Notes: generated from the letters alone by a model not told the origin. A DNA stretch of 64,000 nucleotides from CAWCXF01 sp963799455 (GCA_963799455.1 CAWCXF010000008.1:1815220-1879219); one strand, 5' to 3'. Counted from the first letter of the stretch, positions 36,975-49,824 are shown. A program made the numbers and translations.

Positions 36975-37543
36975 GGCGCGGCCTCCGCCGGATCGCCGCC
37001 CGCGGGCGCGGCCCGGGTCGGCGCGACGAGCGTCGCGGGGCGCGAGAAGGCGGGCTCGTCGCCGCCGGCGATCTGGAGGGCGCGGATGTAGGCGACGATC
37101 GCCCATCGGTCGGCGGGCTCGACGCGGTCGCCGTAGGGATACATCACGCCGAAGCCGTCGGCGATCACGGCCATGAAGTGCTCGGCCGGCGCGGCCTTCA
37201 GGCGCTCGGAGAGGTAGGAGGGCGGCTGCGGGAAGCCGCGCTGCGGGACGCGGCCCGTGCCCGTGCCGTCGAGCCCGTGGCAGGGCGCGCAGTAGATCCC
37301 GTAGCGCTCGCGCCCCCGCGCGAGCAGCGCCGGCGTCACCGGGGGCGGCCTTGCGACGGCGGCGGCCCGCTCGAGGGCGCCCCGGGCCACGGTGCCCTCG
37401 ACGAGCGGGCGCGCCGAGGCGCCGTCGGACCACACCGGCGACGGGTCGTAGGCCTCGTATTTCGGCTGCACGTCCATGCTCGCGCGATCGCAGCTCGCCA
37501 CGGTCGCGACGCCCGACAGCGCGAGGGCGAGCCAGGGCGTCAT
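36971..37543 (-). CDS. actE: ActE, monoheme cytochrome c lipoprotein of ACIII
   Basis: A 190-residue cytochrome c with a lipoprotein signal (ALALSGVATVASC, lipobox Cys 18). Heme site CAPCH (YGIYCAPCHGLDGTGTG) and a probable Met ligand in GVMYPYGDRV. The N-terminal QPKYEAYDPS-like segment (VQPKYEAYDPSPVWSDG) is typical of ActE. It couples by ATGA and GTGA overlaps to its neighbours. Confidence 0.9.
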   Translation of the reverse strand: MTPWLALALSGVATVASCDRASMDVQPKYEAYDPSPVWSDGASARPLVEGTVARGALERAAAVARPPPVTPALLARGRERYGIYCAPCHGLDGTGTGRVPQRGFPQPPSYLSERLKAAPAEHFMAVIADGFGVMYPYGDRVEPADRWAIVAYIRALQIAGGDEPAFSRPATLVAPTRAAPAGGDPAEAAP

Positions 37544-38076
37544 CGCAGCACCTGCACGCAGAGGATCTCGGGGCGCCCCGCGAGCGCCTCCGTCGCCTCC
37601 ACCCGGCGGTGGCGGTCGCGCTCGTCGAGGGTGAGGAAGAAGCCGTCGTCGGTGATGGCCGAGGCCCCCTCGGCGTCGAACAGCGGGTGGTGCAGGCGCG
37701 GCAGCCCGCAGGCCCACAGCATGGCGACGAAGCCCGCGACGGCCGCGCCGAGCACGCCGGTCTCGAACACCGTGAACAGGAAGGCGGGCCAGGAGTTGAG
37801 CGGCCTCCCCCCCGAGTTGATCGGGTAGCCCTCCACCGCGTTCCACCACTGCAGCCAGAAGATGCCGGCGGCCGCGGCGGCGGCGGCCAGCAGCATGGCC
37901 GGGCGCACCGGCGAGGGGGGCAGGGCCAGCGCCTCGTCGAGCGCCTCGACGAAGTGGGGCGCGTGGGCGTCGGCCGAGCGGAAGCCCAAGGCCCGCACGT
38001 GGCGCGCGAGCGTCACGAGGTCGTCGGCCGAGCGGACGCGCGCCACCACGAGCGGCCCGCTCGCGGTCGTCCTCAT
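37540..38076 (-). CDS. actD: ActD, DUF3341 membrane subunit of ACIII
   Basis: A 178-residue protein with a soluble N-terminal domain (VVARVRSADDLVTLARHVRALGFRSADAHAPH) and two helices, the second preceded by PINSGGRPLNSWPAFLFTVFETGVL, which is the DUF3341/ActD signature. ATGA overlap with actC. Confidence 0.92.
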   Translation of the reverse strand: MRTTASGPLVVARVRSADDLVTLARHVRALGFRSADAHAPHFVEALDEALALPPSPVRPAMLLAAAAAAAGIFWLQWWNAVEGYPINSGGRPLNSWPAFLFTVFETGVLGAAVAGFVAMLWACGLPRLHHPLFDAEGASAITDDGFFLTLDERDRHRRVEATEALAGRPEILCVQVLR

Positions 38077-39454
38077 GGGCCCGCCTCCGCCATCTGCTCC
38101 TTGATCTCGTGCATCGAGGCCGCGGGCACCAGCCGCACGAAGAGGAGGAACAGCCAGGCGAAGAGCCCCAGCGTGCCCGCGAGCAGCGCCCAGTCCCAGA
38201 GGGTCGGCCAGTAGATGCGCCACTGCGAGGGCAGGTGCCCGCGCGAGAGCGTCTCGGAGATGATCAGGATCCGCTCGAGCCACATGCCGACGTTGATCAG
38301 GACGGCGACGCTCACGAGCGTCGGCAGGTGGCGGCGCGCCGCGCGCCACCAGAACACGAGCGGCAGGCCGCAGTTGAAGGCGATCATGCTCCAGTAGAGC
38401 GGCGCGTAGATGCCCTGGAACTCGAACCAGGTGACCAGGCGCTCGGACGCGTCGCCCGAGTACCACGAGAAGAACCACTCGGTGACGTAGCTCAGCGTCA
38501 TGATCATCGACGCCAGGAGCAGGATCCTGGCCATCACGTCGAAGTGGTCGATGGTGACGAGGTGCTCGAGCCCCAGCCCGCGCCGGACGAGGGCCGCGAG
38601 CACCACCACCATGGCGAAGCCCGAGAACATGGCGCCGACGACGAAGTAGGGCGGGAAGATGGTCTCGTTCCAGCCCGACATCATGCCGGCCGCGAAGTCC
38701 ATCCCCACCACCGAGTGGACCGAGACGACGAGCGGCACGCCCAGCGCGGCCATCGCCCAGTAGTAGGATTCGTAGATCTTCCAGTGCCGCGCCGAGCCGC
38801 GCCAGCCGAGGGCCGCGGCGCCGTAGAGCGTGCGCCCGAGCCGGCCCCCCGCACGGTCGCGCATGGTGGCTAGGTCGGGGATCGCGCCGGTGTACCAGAA
38901 CAGGATCGAGAAGGTCAGGTAGCTGGCGATGGCGAAGAAGTCCCACACCAGCGGGCTGCGCCACTGCGGCAGCAGGCCCATCGTGTCGGGGTAGGGCACG
39001 AGCCAGTAGAAGAGCCACGGCCGCCCGAGGTGGAAGATCGGGAAGAGCCCCGCGATCGCGGCCGCGAAGAGCGTCATCCCTTCGGCGAAGCGGCTGATCG
39101 AGGCGCGCCATCTCTGGCGCGTGAGCAGCAGCATCGAGGAGATGAGCGTGCCGGCGTTGCCGATGCCGATCCACCAGACGTAGTTGGCGATGGCGAAGCC
39201 CCAGACGTTGGTGGTGTTGATCCCCCAGACGCCGACGCCCTGCCAGACCAGCCACACCAGCGAGACGGCCATCAGCAGCGTCAGCGCGCTCGCGGCGGCG
39301 AAGGCGGCCCACCACGCGCGCCCGAAGCGGCGCTCCAGCACCGGGTCGGCGACGGCGGCCGTGATCGCGCCCTGGGAGGCGCCCATCGGCAGGTAGCGGG
39401 GGGCCTCGCGCTCGCGCGCCGAGGCGCGCAGGCCGGCCGGGTCGGCCGCGACGC

Positions 39455-39458
<4 letters not shown>
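38073..39458 (-). CDS. actC: ActC, NrfD/PsrC-like quinol-oxidising membrane subunit of ACIII
   Basis: A 461-residue polysulfide-reductase-NrfD-type protein with about ten helices. Family marks: WWIGIGNAGTLISSMLLLTRQRWR, RPWLFYWLVPYP, VVSVHSVVGMDFA and GWNETIFPPYFVVGAMFSGFAM, and MWLERILII. It is the predicted quinol site in ACIII. GTG start overlaps the actB stop. Confidence 0.94.
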
Positions 39459-42406
<2,948 letters not shown>

Positions 42407-42419
<13 letters not shown>

Positions 42420-43063
42420 GTCGAGCAGTCCGTCAGGCCCCGCAGGTCGAGGTCGTAGTGCTCCAGGAGCACGGCCGGGTCGATGTCGGGCGCGCCGCCC
42501 TGGGGCCAGAACGGGTCGTAGATCGCCTCCTCGGGGCGCAGGTTGGGGCCGGGGTCGCGGTGGCAGTCGAGGCACCAGCCCATGGTCAGCGGCGCCTCCT
42601 GGCGCATCAGCTTCATCTCGCCCACCGGCCCGTGGCAGGTGGTGCAGCCCACGCCCTTGGCGACATGGATGGAGTGGTTGAAGTAGACGTAGTCGGGCAG
42701 CCGGTTCACCGGCGCCCATTCCAGCCGCACCTCCTCCACGAGGCTCTCGCGCACCGGCGCCAGCATGGGGGCGTTGGTCCAAAGCTGGCTGTGGCACGTC
42801 ATGCAGGTGGTGGTGGGCGGGATGCCGGCCTTGGCGGAGACCTCGACGCTGGTGTGGCAGTAGCGGCAGTCGATGCCGACCTCGGCGGTGTGATGGGCGT
42901 GGCTGAAGGGGATCGGCTGCTCGACGGTCTGGTTGCGCCCCGTGGCGTAGTCCGATCGCGCCAGCACCACGCCCAAGCCCGCGGCCGACAGCGGCACCGT
43001 CACGACGCTGACGAGCGCGATCCGCGCGAGGGTGTCGGCCCTGGGTCGAAAGATCTGCGCCAC
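42407..43063 (-). CDS. actA: ActA, pentaheme cytochrome c of ACIII
   Basis: A 218-residue membrane-anchored cytochrome with five CxxCH motifs: CRYCH, CMTCH, CTTCH, CLDCH and CSTCH. One N-terminal helix (LARIALVSVVTVPLSAAGLGVVLA) anchors it. The GTG at 43063 was chosen over an upstream GTG (43093) because CGGAG precedes it at the right spacing and it yields MAQIFRPRADTLAR, the usual ActA N-terminus. First gene of the minus-strand act-cox operon; it overlaps actB by 13 bp. Confidence 0.93.
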
Positions 43064-44694
43064 GATCGAAGCTCCGAAAGGGGATTCGCGCACCGGCCGA
43101 ACGACGCTCGAAAGGTATCGACGGGCGTCGCCATGTCCATCGTGACGTTGCAGGCCCGTGGGCGACGCGCGCGAGCGCGCCTGCGCGCAAGGCCTGCCGC
43201 CCTCGGACGGCCCGCCTCCAAAGCGGTCGTCACCTCCCTTCGCCCATCTCCGGCGGCGCCGAAGGCGTCGGCGCCCTCCGGAGGGAAGCGTCGGGCAGGG
43301 GGGCGATGGGGCTCCGAAGGGCGCCTCGGGCTCGAACCGACGGCGTCACGATGGCTCACCGTCGAAGGCGAGCCGTCGCGGGGCCGAGGTCCGGCCGCGC
43401 CCGGGCCGAGGCGAGCCGCACCGCTCGGAGGTCGCGGTGCGCCCGCTCGCGCGCGCCGTCTTCTTCGGGGCCGGGGACGGCCGGAGCTGTCGCGGCCCGT
43501 GGTTCCGTCGGTGTGAGGCGGCGTTCGGCGGGGGGTGGCGATGCTCGGCCGGCAGGAGCGCGGTCGGCTCGCGTTCTTCGTGTGCGGCTCGGCTCGCGGG
43601 AACTCGTGCCCGACGCTGATGTCCTGGCCCGGTCGATCGGGTGCTCGATCTCGGCGGGCTGCGCGGGGAGGCAGCCGAGCGCCACGCCGCGGGCGTCGGC
43701 CGTCCGGCGGTCGGCCCGGAGGCGGCGGTCCGGCCGGTGCCCGCGGGGTTCTTGATCGGGGGGCCGTGCGCGACCGACCCCTGACGCGCGAGGCGCGAGG
43801 CCCGACCCAGCGACCCGCTGGGCGATCCGCCGGTTCGCGGGCTTTGGCCAGCACGACCGGCTGCCGGCCCACTCCTCGCTCACGCGCTCCGGCACGGATG
43901 GGGGCCGATCGCTTCCGGCGCCTCTTCGAGCGGACCGTGCGGGCCTGCGTCGCGGCCGGGGCCGCGAAGGGCGCGGTCTCGCGCGCGGACGTCGCCCGGG
44001 GTGTGCCTCGCCATGCGGCTGCCGAGGCCGTGGCGCAGGCCGACGGCGAGGAGGGGCCCGGTCCTTCGGCCTCGGCCGGAGCCGAGGCCGAAGGACGAGC
44101 GGGCGCTCTGCGACGCCGAGAAGACGGGCCGGTTCGAGAAGGCCCGCCTCCGGTCCCGAGGCCACGATGGCCACCACGGCCCGCAGCCGCCGGCTCGCGC
44201 CGAGCGTCAGGCAGCACGGCGTCGTGCTCGACGGCTCGCGCGCCTCGACGCGACGGCCCGGACGATGGGCGCCGCGACGGGACCGTGACGGCCGACATGG
44301 GCCACGCCTGCGCGACGATCTTCGGCGGGCTGGAGCGGCGCGGGGTCGCGGCGGTGATGGCCTGTCGAGAGCCCGCCCCGGACGCGATCCGGGGCCGAGC
44401 CGGTCCGCAGCCTGGTGCTGGAGCGCCGCTTCCGCCACGACGCCGAGCACGGCGTCCCGAAGGGCCCGGGGGGCCGAGCTCCTGCGGCCGGGGCCGCCCG
44501 TGAGGCACGGCCGCGCCTCCCGCTCCCGGGCGCGCGAGTGCCGGCGACGCGGCCTCGCCGCGCTCTGCCTGTCGAGGGGACGGGCCGACGAGGCGGTCGT
44601 CGTCGGCCACGACCACCCGGCCCTGCCGCGCGCCCTGGCCTGCGGACCATGCGCGTCCAGGCGGCCCGGGCGGTAGCGTCCGCGGTGGTGGTGT
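43064..44694. other. 1.6-kb region without recognisable genes
   Basis: Lies between the respiratory operon and the first IS remnant. Long open frames exist on both strands only because stops are rare at this GC content; all translations are Arg/Pro/Ala-rich without domains. The act operon promoter should be at its left end. It may contain decayed mobile DNA, but I could not identify any. Confidence 0.4.
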
Positions 44695-44877
44695 AATTTC
44701 CGGGAGCGCCGACGGTGCTGTCCGGGGTGGGGCATTCCCCTTCCCTGGCGGTGTCGATTGCGGTGGCCACCGGGACCATCGGGTAAGGTGGAGTTGCACG
44801 CTCCACCCAAGCCCTGAGGACGACCCCGATGACCGAGGACAGACTACCGCTGGCCGAGCTGCGGTGCTGTCTCGGAG
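44695..44877 (+). mobile_element. 5' remnant of an IS256-family element
   Basis: The only coding trace is the ATG at 44829 followed by TEDRLPLAEL, a very typical N-terminus of IS256-family transposases, after which similarity stops. The preceding ~130 bp (from about 44695) would be its left end and leader. It is cut off by the complete IS256-type element that starts at 44878. Confidence 0.55.
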
Positions 44878-46272
44878 GTGGTGGAAATCGGGATGACGCG
44901 ATCTCCGGCGGGGCGAGGTTACGACGTCACGCGGCGAGATCAATCGCCTGATCGGCGAGCGGCGCGGAGAGGCTCTCCCAGCCGTCGACCTTGCGCATGA
45001 CGATCTGCCCCGAGGCCAGCAGCGCCCAGAACAGCATGGGCGCGGTCTCGGCCTGGGGCAGGACGGTCTGGGTCTTGATGCGTCGCTTGAACTCCTCGTG
45101 CAGCCGCTCGATGGCGTTGGTCGTGCGGGCCGACTTCCACTGGCCGAGCGGCAGGCGCGTGAAGGTGAAGAGCCGATCCCCGTTCGGGGGGCTTACGCGG
45201 CCCCACCGGGGCCACGGTCCCCCCTCACCCTCGAGGCTGTCGGCGACGGGGCGGCACTTCAGCCGCCACTTGCGGAGGAATGCCCTGCGGCGGTCCTCCA
45301 CCTCGGCCGCCGTGTCGGCGTAGATCATGTCGCGGTAGTCTTCGGTCAGCTCGTCGTGGAGCCGCTTCGGGGCGTGGGCGAGCAGGTTGCGGTGCTTGTG
45401 AACCGTGCACCGCTGGGCCGGGACGTCGGGCCACAGCGCCGCCAGCGCCGCCTCGAGCCCGGGCGCGCCGTCGACGATGAGGAGCTCCGGCGCCTTGAGG
45501 CCGCGCCGGGTCATGTCCTCGAGAAAGGCCGTCCAGGCGACCGTGCTCTCGCCACCCATGCTCTTCAGCGCGAGCAGCACTTTCTGGCCGTCGCGGCGCA
45601 CGCCGACCGCGACCAGCAGCGAGATGGCGGTCGCCTTGCGGTCGATCTTCACTCGCACCACCGTGCCGTCGAGGATCAGCCGGGCGATGTCCTGCGCGCC
45701 GAGATCGCGGGCGTTCCACGCCTCCCAGTCGGTCTTCACCTTGCGCCAGGCTCGGCTGACCACGTCCTTGCCGACAGCCCCGTCGAACAAGGCAGCCAAG
45801 GCGCGGCGCACCCGCCGGGTGTTGGTCCCGGCCAGGTAGGCCCCGGCGATCAGCGCCTCCGCGCGCTTGGTCAGGCGCTGATAGCGACGCAGCCCCTTCG
45901 AGCGCCACTCCGCCGTGCCGCCCTCCTCGCGCATGAGCCGCGCCCTGGGCACGCGCACCGTCTCAGGCCCGAACGTGCCGATCACCTGCCGCTCGCGATG
46001 CCCGTTGCGCCACCCCCGCGGTCCCTCGTCGGTCCGCTCGTAGCGGGCCCGTCCGAGCGCCGCCTCCAGCTCCTCCTCGAGGATCGCCTCGATGAAGGCG
46101 CGGACCCGGCCGCGGACCCCATCCTCGATCGGGTCGCTCCAGTCCCCGAGCGATGGCGCGCTCGCGCTCGTCGTCGTAGTCTCATCCATGGCGTGGTCTC
46201 CACGGCGGTGGCAACCGCCGTCCAGGGTTGGGTCAATGCCCGGAGACTACGCCAACCCCGAAACTCCACCAC
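44878..46272 (-). mobile_element. IS256-family insertion sequence, about 1.4 kb
   Basis: Bounded by imperfect inverted repeats of about 30 bp: the left end begins GTGGTGGAAATCGGG and the inverted right end begins GTGGTGGAGTTTCGGGG, both continuing to a shared TCTCCGG. No target duplication is visible: the left flank is an IS256 N-terminal remnant and the right flank an istB remnant, so one flank has probably been replaced by recombination. Confidence 0.8.
44927..46189 (-). CDS. IS256-family transposase
   Basis: A 420-residue DDE transposase, apparently intact. DDE regions: ARLILDGTVVRVKID, LLIVDGAPGLEAAL and ARTTNAIERLHEEFKRR; CTVHKHRNLLAHAP and LFTFTRLPLGQWKSARTTN are IS256 hallmarks. Between ADSLE and DRLFTF it has about 14 residues (GEGGPWPRWGRVSPPNG) that, from memory, most homologues lack; the DNA there holds GC-rich palindromes. 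Confidence 0.92.
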   Translation of the reverse strand: MDETTTTSASAPSLGDWSDPIEDGVRGRVRAFIEAILEEELEAALGRARYERTDEGPRGWRNGHRERQVIGTFGPETVRVPRARLMREEGGTAEWRSKGLRRYQRLTKRAEALIAGAYLAGTNTRRVRRALAALFDGAVGKDVVSRAWRKVKTDWEAWNARDLGAQDIARLILDGTVVRVKIDRKATAISLLVAVGVRRDGQKVLLALKSMGGESTVAWTAFLEDMTRRGLKAPELLIVDGAPGLEAALAALWPDVPAQRCTVHKHRNLLAHAPKRLHDELTEDYRDMIYADTAAEVEDRRRAFLRKWRLKCRPVADSLEGEGGPWPRWGRVSPPNGDRLFTFTRLPLGQWKSARTTNAIERLHEEFKRRIKTQTVLPQAETAPMLFWALLASGQIVMRKVDGWESLSAPLADQAIDLAA

Positions 46273-46608
46273 GTTCGCGACAGGACCATCGTCCTCGACG
46301 ACATCGCCTACGCTCAGAAGGACCAGGCCGAGACCTCGGTGCTCTTCGAGCTCATCGCGCGGCGCTACGAAACCCGAAGCCTGGCCATCGCCGCCAACCA
46401 GCGCTCACGCGCCCGGGACCGCGTCTTCCCCGACCCCGCCGTCACCGTCGCCGCCATCGACAGGCTCGTCCACCACGCGACCATCCTGGAGATGAACGTC
46501 GACAGTTACCGCCGCAGAGCGGCCGCCAGCCGAAAGGATGGCGAGGTCGCGGTCCCAGCGACAGCCTCCACCGACAGCCTCGACGACAACCACAAAGGAG
46601 CCGCCTGA
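46273..46608 (+). pseudogene. istB (IS21 helper ATPase) 3' remnant
   Basis: C-terminal part of an IstB-like ATP-binding protein: IVLDDIAYAQKDQAETSVLFELIARRYETRS (the Walker B and following helix), IAANQ, VFPDPAVTVAAIDRLVHHATILEMNVDSYR, then a short Ser/Asp-rich tail. The first two thirds, including Walker A, are missing; the break coincides with the IS256 right end. Confidence 0.85.
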
Positions 46609-46684
46609 ACCGCACGACCTCCAACCGCAGCAGCCAGCAAACCGGCCAACTTGGTTGTCGGTCCCGGCCAAGAAGGTTGACGCC

Positions 46685-46792
46685 CTACAGCTGGTCGTCG
46701 TCGGGGATGGGCAGCTCGTCGGTGCCTGTCTCGGTCAGGCCGTAGAACTCGATGGCCTCGTAGGTCGTGAGGGTCTCGTCGGTGGCGGTCAT
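46685..46792 (-). CDS. Candidate 35-residue peptide gene
   Basis: ATG at 46792 preceded by GAAGGACGACCCCC, a fair Shine-Dalgarno. The peptide is Thr/Glu/Asp-rich (starts MTATDETLTTYEAIEFYGL, ends PIPDDDQL), acidic and unlike the Arg/Pro-rich shadow translations around it. No family is recognised. It sits alone between an istB remnant and a hypothetical gene. Could be a leader-type precursor peptide or a chance frame. Confidence 0.35.
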   Translation of the reverse strand: MTATDETLTTYEAIEFYGLTETGTDELPIPDDDQL

Positions 46793-47409
46793 GGGGGTCG
46801 TCCTTCGACGCTGGGGTTGAGGAGGTCCGGCTCGCACTAAGGGGCGGAGCCTGTCCGGGTCCCCGCTTCCGAACCGCTTCATGGCAAGGACGCCGAAGGC
46901 GCCGGCAGAGCCGCGCGAGGAAGTCTTCGAGGCGGGGGGGGCTGCGGCACGCGGCACGCTGGCTCGCGGGCGCGCCACGGCGGCCGTCACGACGGTGCCG
47001 AAGAGTTCCTCGATCCTTGAGGTGGAGTGGTTCGGGGGCCAATCTGGAGGATAGGCTTCCGCTTCTCAGTGTGTGCGTTTACGCGAGCGGACGCGCGAGG
47101 ACGCAGGTAAGCGTAGGGCTGTCGTGACGCCGGGGACGAAGCGGGCGAGGGCCGCGCCCGCGCGGACCCGAGCGAAGCGCAGTCACGGGCGGCGCGGCGA
47201 CCCGGAGCGCTCGCGGCCCAGCGTCCGCGGGATGCCGGGCGCGACGGCCGCGCGACTGCGCGACGGGCCGCGAGGCCCGTTCCCCGTCCGACACGCGAAG
47301 CCGAGGACGGGGGCGACGGCGGGGCTGGGCGGGCAGGTTGGCGGGTCGAGCGGTCGGGTGGTCGATCGGTCGAGCGGATGGACGGCGACGTGGTGGCGGG
47401 TATCGGGCG
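46793..47409. other. Gene-free 617-bp interval in the IS-rich region
   Basis: No gene recognised on either strand; open frames give low-complexity Arg/Ala-rich translations. It separates the small peptide candidate from the hypothetical gene at 47410. Confidence 0.4.
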
Positions 47410-47967
47410 TCAGGCGTCCCTTCGGCTCCGCTCGTCGTCCCGAAGGTCGGCGAGGTGGTGGGCGGAGGCCTGCCATGCGAGCGCCTCGGCCCATTCGGAG
47501 CCGGCGAGGCCCCGCCTGCGCTCCAGCACGTGGCCCTCCTTCGTCACGACCGCAAAGGCGTGGACGTCGCCGTGGAGGAACTCCTCGTAGGCCAGCAGCT
47601 CGACGTCGCAGGCGAGCGTGGCGGCCTCGACGAGGTCGGGGGTGATCGTGTCGCGCCCATAGTGCAGGCGCAGCCGCTCGTGCAGGGCCACGGCGTAGCC
47701 GATCGCCCGGTCGTCCTCGCCCAGGATCGTGCTGAAGGACGGCTTGTCGTGCGTCCAGGCGGCGTGGACCGGCAGCACCAGGGCGGGGACGCGGCGCATC
47801 ACGGCGAGGAGGTGGCGGGCGGTGCGCCAGGCGTGGCGGTCGCCCAGGCTGCGGGTCCAGGTGACGAGGTGGAGCGGCGGATCGTCCGCGAGGCGGGGGT
47901 TCCTCGGCTCGGGGTCGCGCTCGAGCGTGAGCCGCAGGCCGGTCGCGGGATCGGTGTGCTGGAGCAT
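47410..47967 (-). CDS. Hypothetical protein of the accessory region
   Basis: 185 residues, no recognised domain, but coding-like: balanced composition with conserved-looking segments HLVTWTRSLGDRHAWRTARHLL, LPVHAAWTHDKPSF, AVALHERLRLHYGRDTI, ELLAYEEFLHGDVHAFAVV and HVLERRRGLAGSEWAEALA. Start ATG at 47967 follows an AGGGAGGAC ribosome site. It is probably cytoplasmic. It belongs to the plasmid-like gene set with DUF736 and strawberry-notch genes. Confidence 0.6.
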   Translation of the reverse strand: MLQHTDPATGLRLTLERDPEPRNPRLADDPPLHLVTWTRSLGDRHAWRTARHLLAVMRRVPALVLPVHAAWTHDKPSFSTILGEDDRAIGYAVALHERLRLHYGRDTITPDLVEAATLACDVELLAYEEFLHGDVHAFAVVTKEGHVLERRRGLAGSEWAEALAWQASAHHLADLRDDERSRRDA

Positions 47968-47996
47968 GGCCCGTCCTCCCTGTTCTCGGCCTGTTT

Positions 47997-48040
47997 CTAC
48001 GCTCGCTGGCCTCCTCGGTCGATGCTTCCATGAGACGTTG
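47997..48040 (-). pseudogene. 3' end of a small gene split by the IS1182 element
   Basis: If the IS and one GTTG copy are removed, the frame from 49825-50102 runs on through this segment (KPTSHGSIDRGGQRA) to a TAG at 47997-47999. It is the short distal end of that hypothetical gene. Confidence 0.5.
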
Positions 48041-49824
48041 GGATACTGTTGGCGAAGTCGGAGCCTATGCGGCGAGGGCGGCGAAGCGCGCGGTTCGGGT
48101 CGGGGCGAGGGGACGATCGGCGAGCCATGCGGCGAGGCGATCGAGGTCGATGGCCGCGGCGGTGATGACGCTTTGCAGGCCGGTCTTGGCCAGGCCGCGG
48201 TAGCGTGCCCGGCGCAGGCCGAAGGCACGCACGCCCTGCGAGATCGTGCCCTCCACGCCCCGGCGTTGACGGTAGAGCTGCCGACCGGCCTCGGTCTTCA
48301 ACCGCCCCCGGGCGTGGGCGATGGCCTCGTGCTCGGGGCGCGATGGAAGGCCGATCCGGCGGCTCGTCGCGCGGGTACAGCGCGAGCGCGAGGGGCAAGG
48401 TCGACAGTCCGTCGGGCTGAACCCGGCACGGACATAGCGCTGGCCCGTCACCTTGTTGGCGTGACCGCCCCAGGTGATGCTGGTGCGGCCCTCCGGACAG
48501 CGCACCCGCTCGTTCTCCCAATCCACCGTGAAGTCCGCGGCGTGGAAGGCGCCCTCCACCCTCGCCTGCCACCCCCCGACGGACCGCGTCGGCCCCACCA
48601 AGTCGATGCCGTGGCGCTCACGCGCGGCGACGATGTGGCGCCCGCTGACGTAGCCGGCATCCACCAGGTGCTGGGAGGGGGAGAGCCCCTTGGCCGCCAG
48701 CGCGGCGTGGATCGCCTGCGTGCGCATCGCCTCGTGCACGTTGGCCGGTGTCGCCTCGGCGTGCACGACCAGCCGCGGCCTCTCGGCGTCGCAGGTCTCG
48801 GTGAGGTGGATCATGTATCCGGTCCAGCCCATGCCGCTCTTGGCGCGGAAGCGGGCCTCGGTGTCGTAAGGGCTCTCGACGCGGTCGCCGGGGCCCCGGC
48901 CTGACACCGAGCGCAGCCGCACGTGGTCGGCTGCCTCGTCGCCCCCACCGTCTATAGGGTCGTCCTGCGATCCCGGCTCGACCCGCTCGAAGTGGCGCGT
49001 CCACACGCGGCGCAGCACAGCGACTGCCAGCAGATCGCGTACTCTCTTGGGCGCGACCACCCCCTTGATGGCGTCGAGCAGGTGGAAGCCGTCCGTGCCC
49101 ACCTGGGCGGCGTAGGCCTCGCGCTTGGGAGCGCTGTTCGGCAGACGGGTATCCTCGACGCGCCGGTCGTAGCGCTCGTACCACTCGGGCGGCGCGATCT
49201 CGCGCAGCCAGTCGGGCGCGACGACGGCTATGGCGTTCAGCGCGGCGCGCAGCGTCTCCGCCAGCAGCTCGAGGCGGTTGAGCACACGCACGGCGGCGAG
49301 CACGTGGGTGCTGTCGGTGCGGTTGCGCCCGCGGGCATTCAGAAGCCCTCCCTCGCGCGCGGCATCCAGAAGGCGGTCGAGCAGACGCCCCTCGGCGTCG
49401 TGATCCAGCAGACGAGCGCGGAACTCACACAGAACCGAGAAGTCGAAGCCCGCGTCGTCGAGAGCCAGCGCAAGCAGGTACTTCCAGTCGATCCGGCTGC
49501 GCACGGCATCCGCGGCCTGCCGGTCGCTCAGGCCCTCGCGGAACTGCATGAGCGTGACCAACGCCAGGCGCCAGGGCGCATAGGCTGGCTGGCCTCGCGG
49601 GGGGTAGAGATCGACGAAGTCGGCGTCGGCGAACACCGGGCCGAGCCGGTCGCGCAGCAGCAGATAGGCGTTGCCGCGCCGGAACGAAGCCTGCGCGATG
49701 CGGGCGGTGTCCTCAGGCACGAACGGGAGCGGCTGTGGGCGGAGCGACATGGGCAGCCTCGCGGGCGGGACACCCACCCTACATCACCATCTGCCTCAGC
49801 CCACCGACTTCGCCAACAGTATCC
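48041..49824 (-). mobile_element. IS1182-family insertion sequence, 1784 bp
   Basis: Perfect 21-bp terminal inverted repeats at 48041-48061 and 49804-49824 (starting GGATACTGTTGGCG). A 4-bp direct repeat GTTG flanks both ends (48037-48040 and 49825-49828), consistent with a simple, fairly recent insertion. Confidence 0.93.
48065..49750 (-). CDS. IS1182-family transposase
   Basis: A 561-residue intact DDE transposase. N-terminal domain SLRPQPLPFVPEDTARIAQASFRRGN...YAPWRLALVTLMQFREGLSDRQAADAV; catalytic Asp in RNRTDSTHVLAAVR; second in LVDAGYVSG; Glu in RRGVEGTISQGVRAFGLRRARYRGLAKTGLQ. A Cys-rich CRPCPSRSRC motif precedes the last block. ATG at 49750 matches the family N-terminus. Confidence 0.94.
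   Translation of the reverse strand: MSLRPQPLPFVPEDTARIAQASFRRGNAYLLLRDRLGPVFADADFVDLYPPRGQPAYAPWRLALVTLMQFREGLSDRQAADAVRSRIDWKYLLALALDDAGFDFSVLCEFRARLLDHDAEGRLLDRLLDAAREGGLLNARGRNRTDSTHVLAAVRVLNRLELLAETLRAALNAIAVVAPDWLREIAPPEWYERYDRRVEDTRLPNSAPKREAYAAQVGTDGFHLLDAIKGVVAPKRVRDLLAVAVLRRVWTRHFERVEPGSQDDPIDGGGDEAADHVRLRSVSGRGPGDRVESPYDTEARFRAKSGMGWTGYMIHLTETCDAERPRLVVHAEATPANVHEAMRTQAIHAALAAKGLSPSQHLVDAGYVSGRHIVAARERHGIDLVGPTRSVGGWQARVEGAFHAADFTVDWENERVRCPEGRTSITWGGHANKVTGQRYVRAGFSPTDCRPCPSRSRCTRATSRRIGLPSRPEHEAIAHARGRLKTEAGRQLYRQRRGVEGTISQGVRAFGLRRARYRGLAKTGLQSVITAAAIDLDRLAAWLADRPLAPTRTARFAALAA

Noticed and set aside
43000..44943. Long open frames in the gene-free region as novel genes
   Set aside because: Arg/Pro/Ala-rich translations on all frames, no start-site support, no domain resemblance; typical of stop-poor GC-rich DNA.
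44866..46281. 8-9-bp target duplication for the first IS256 element
   Set aside because: Left and right flanking octamers do not match beyond chance.
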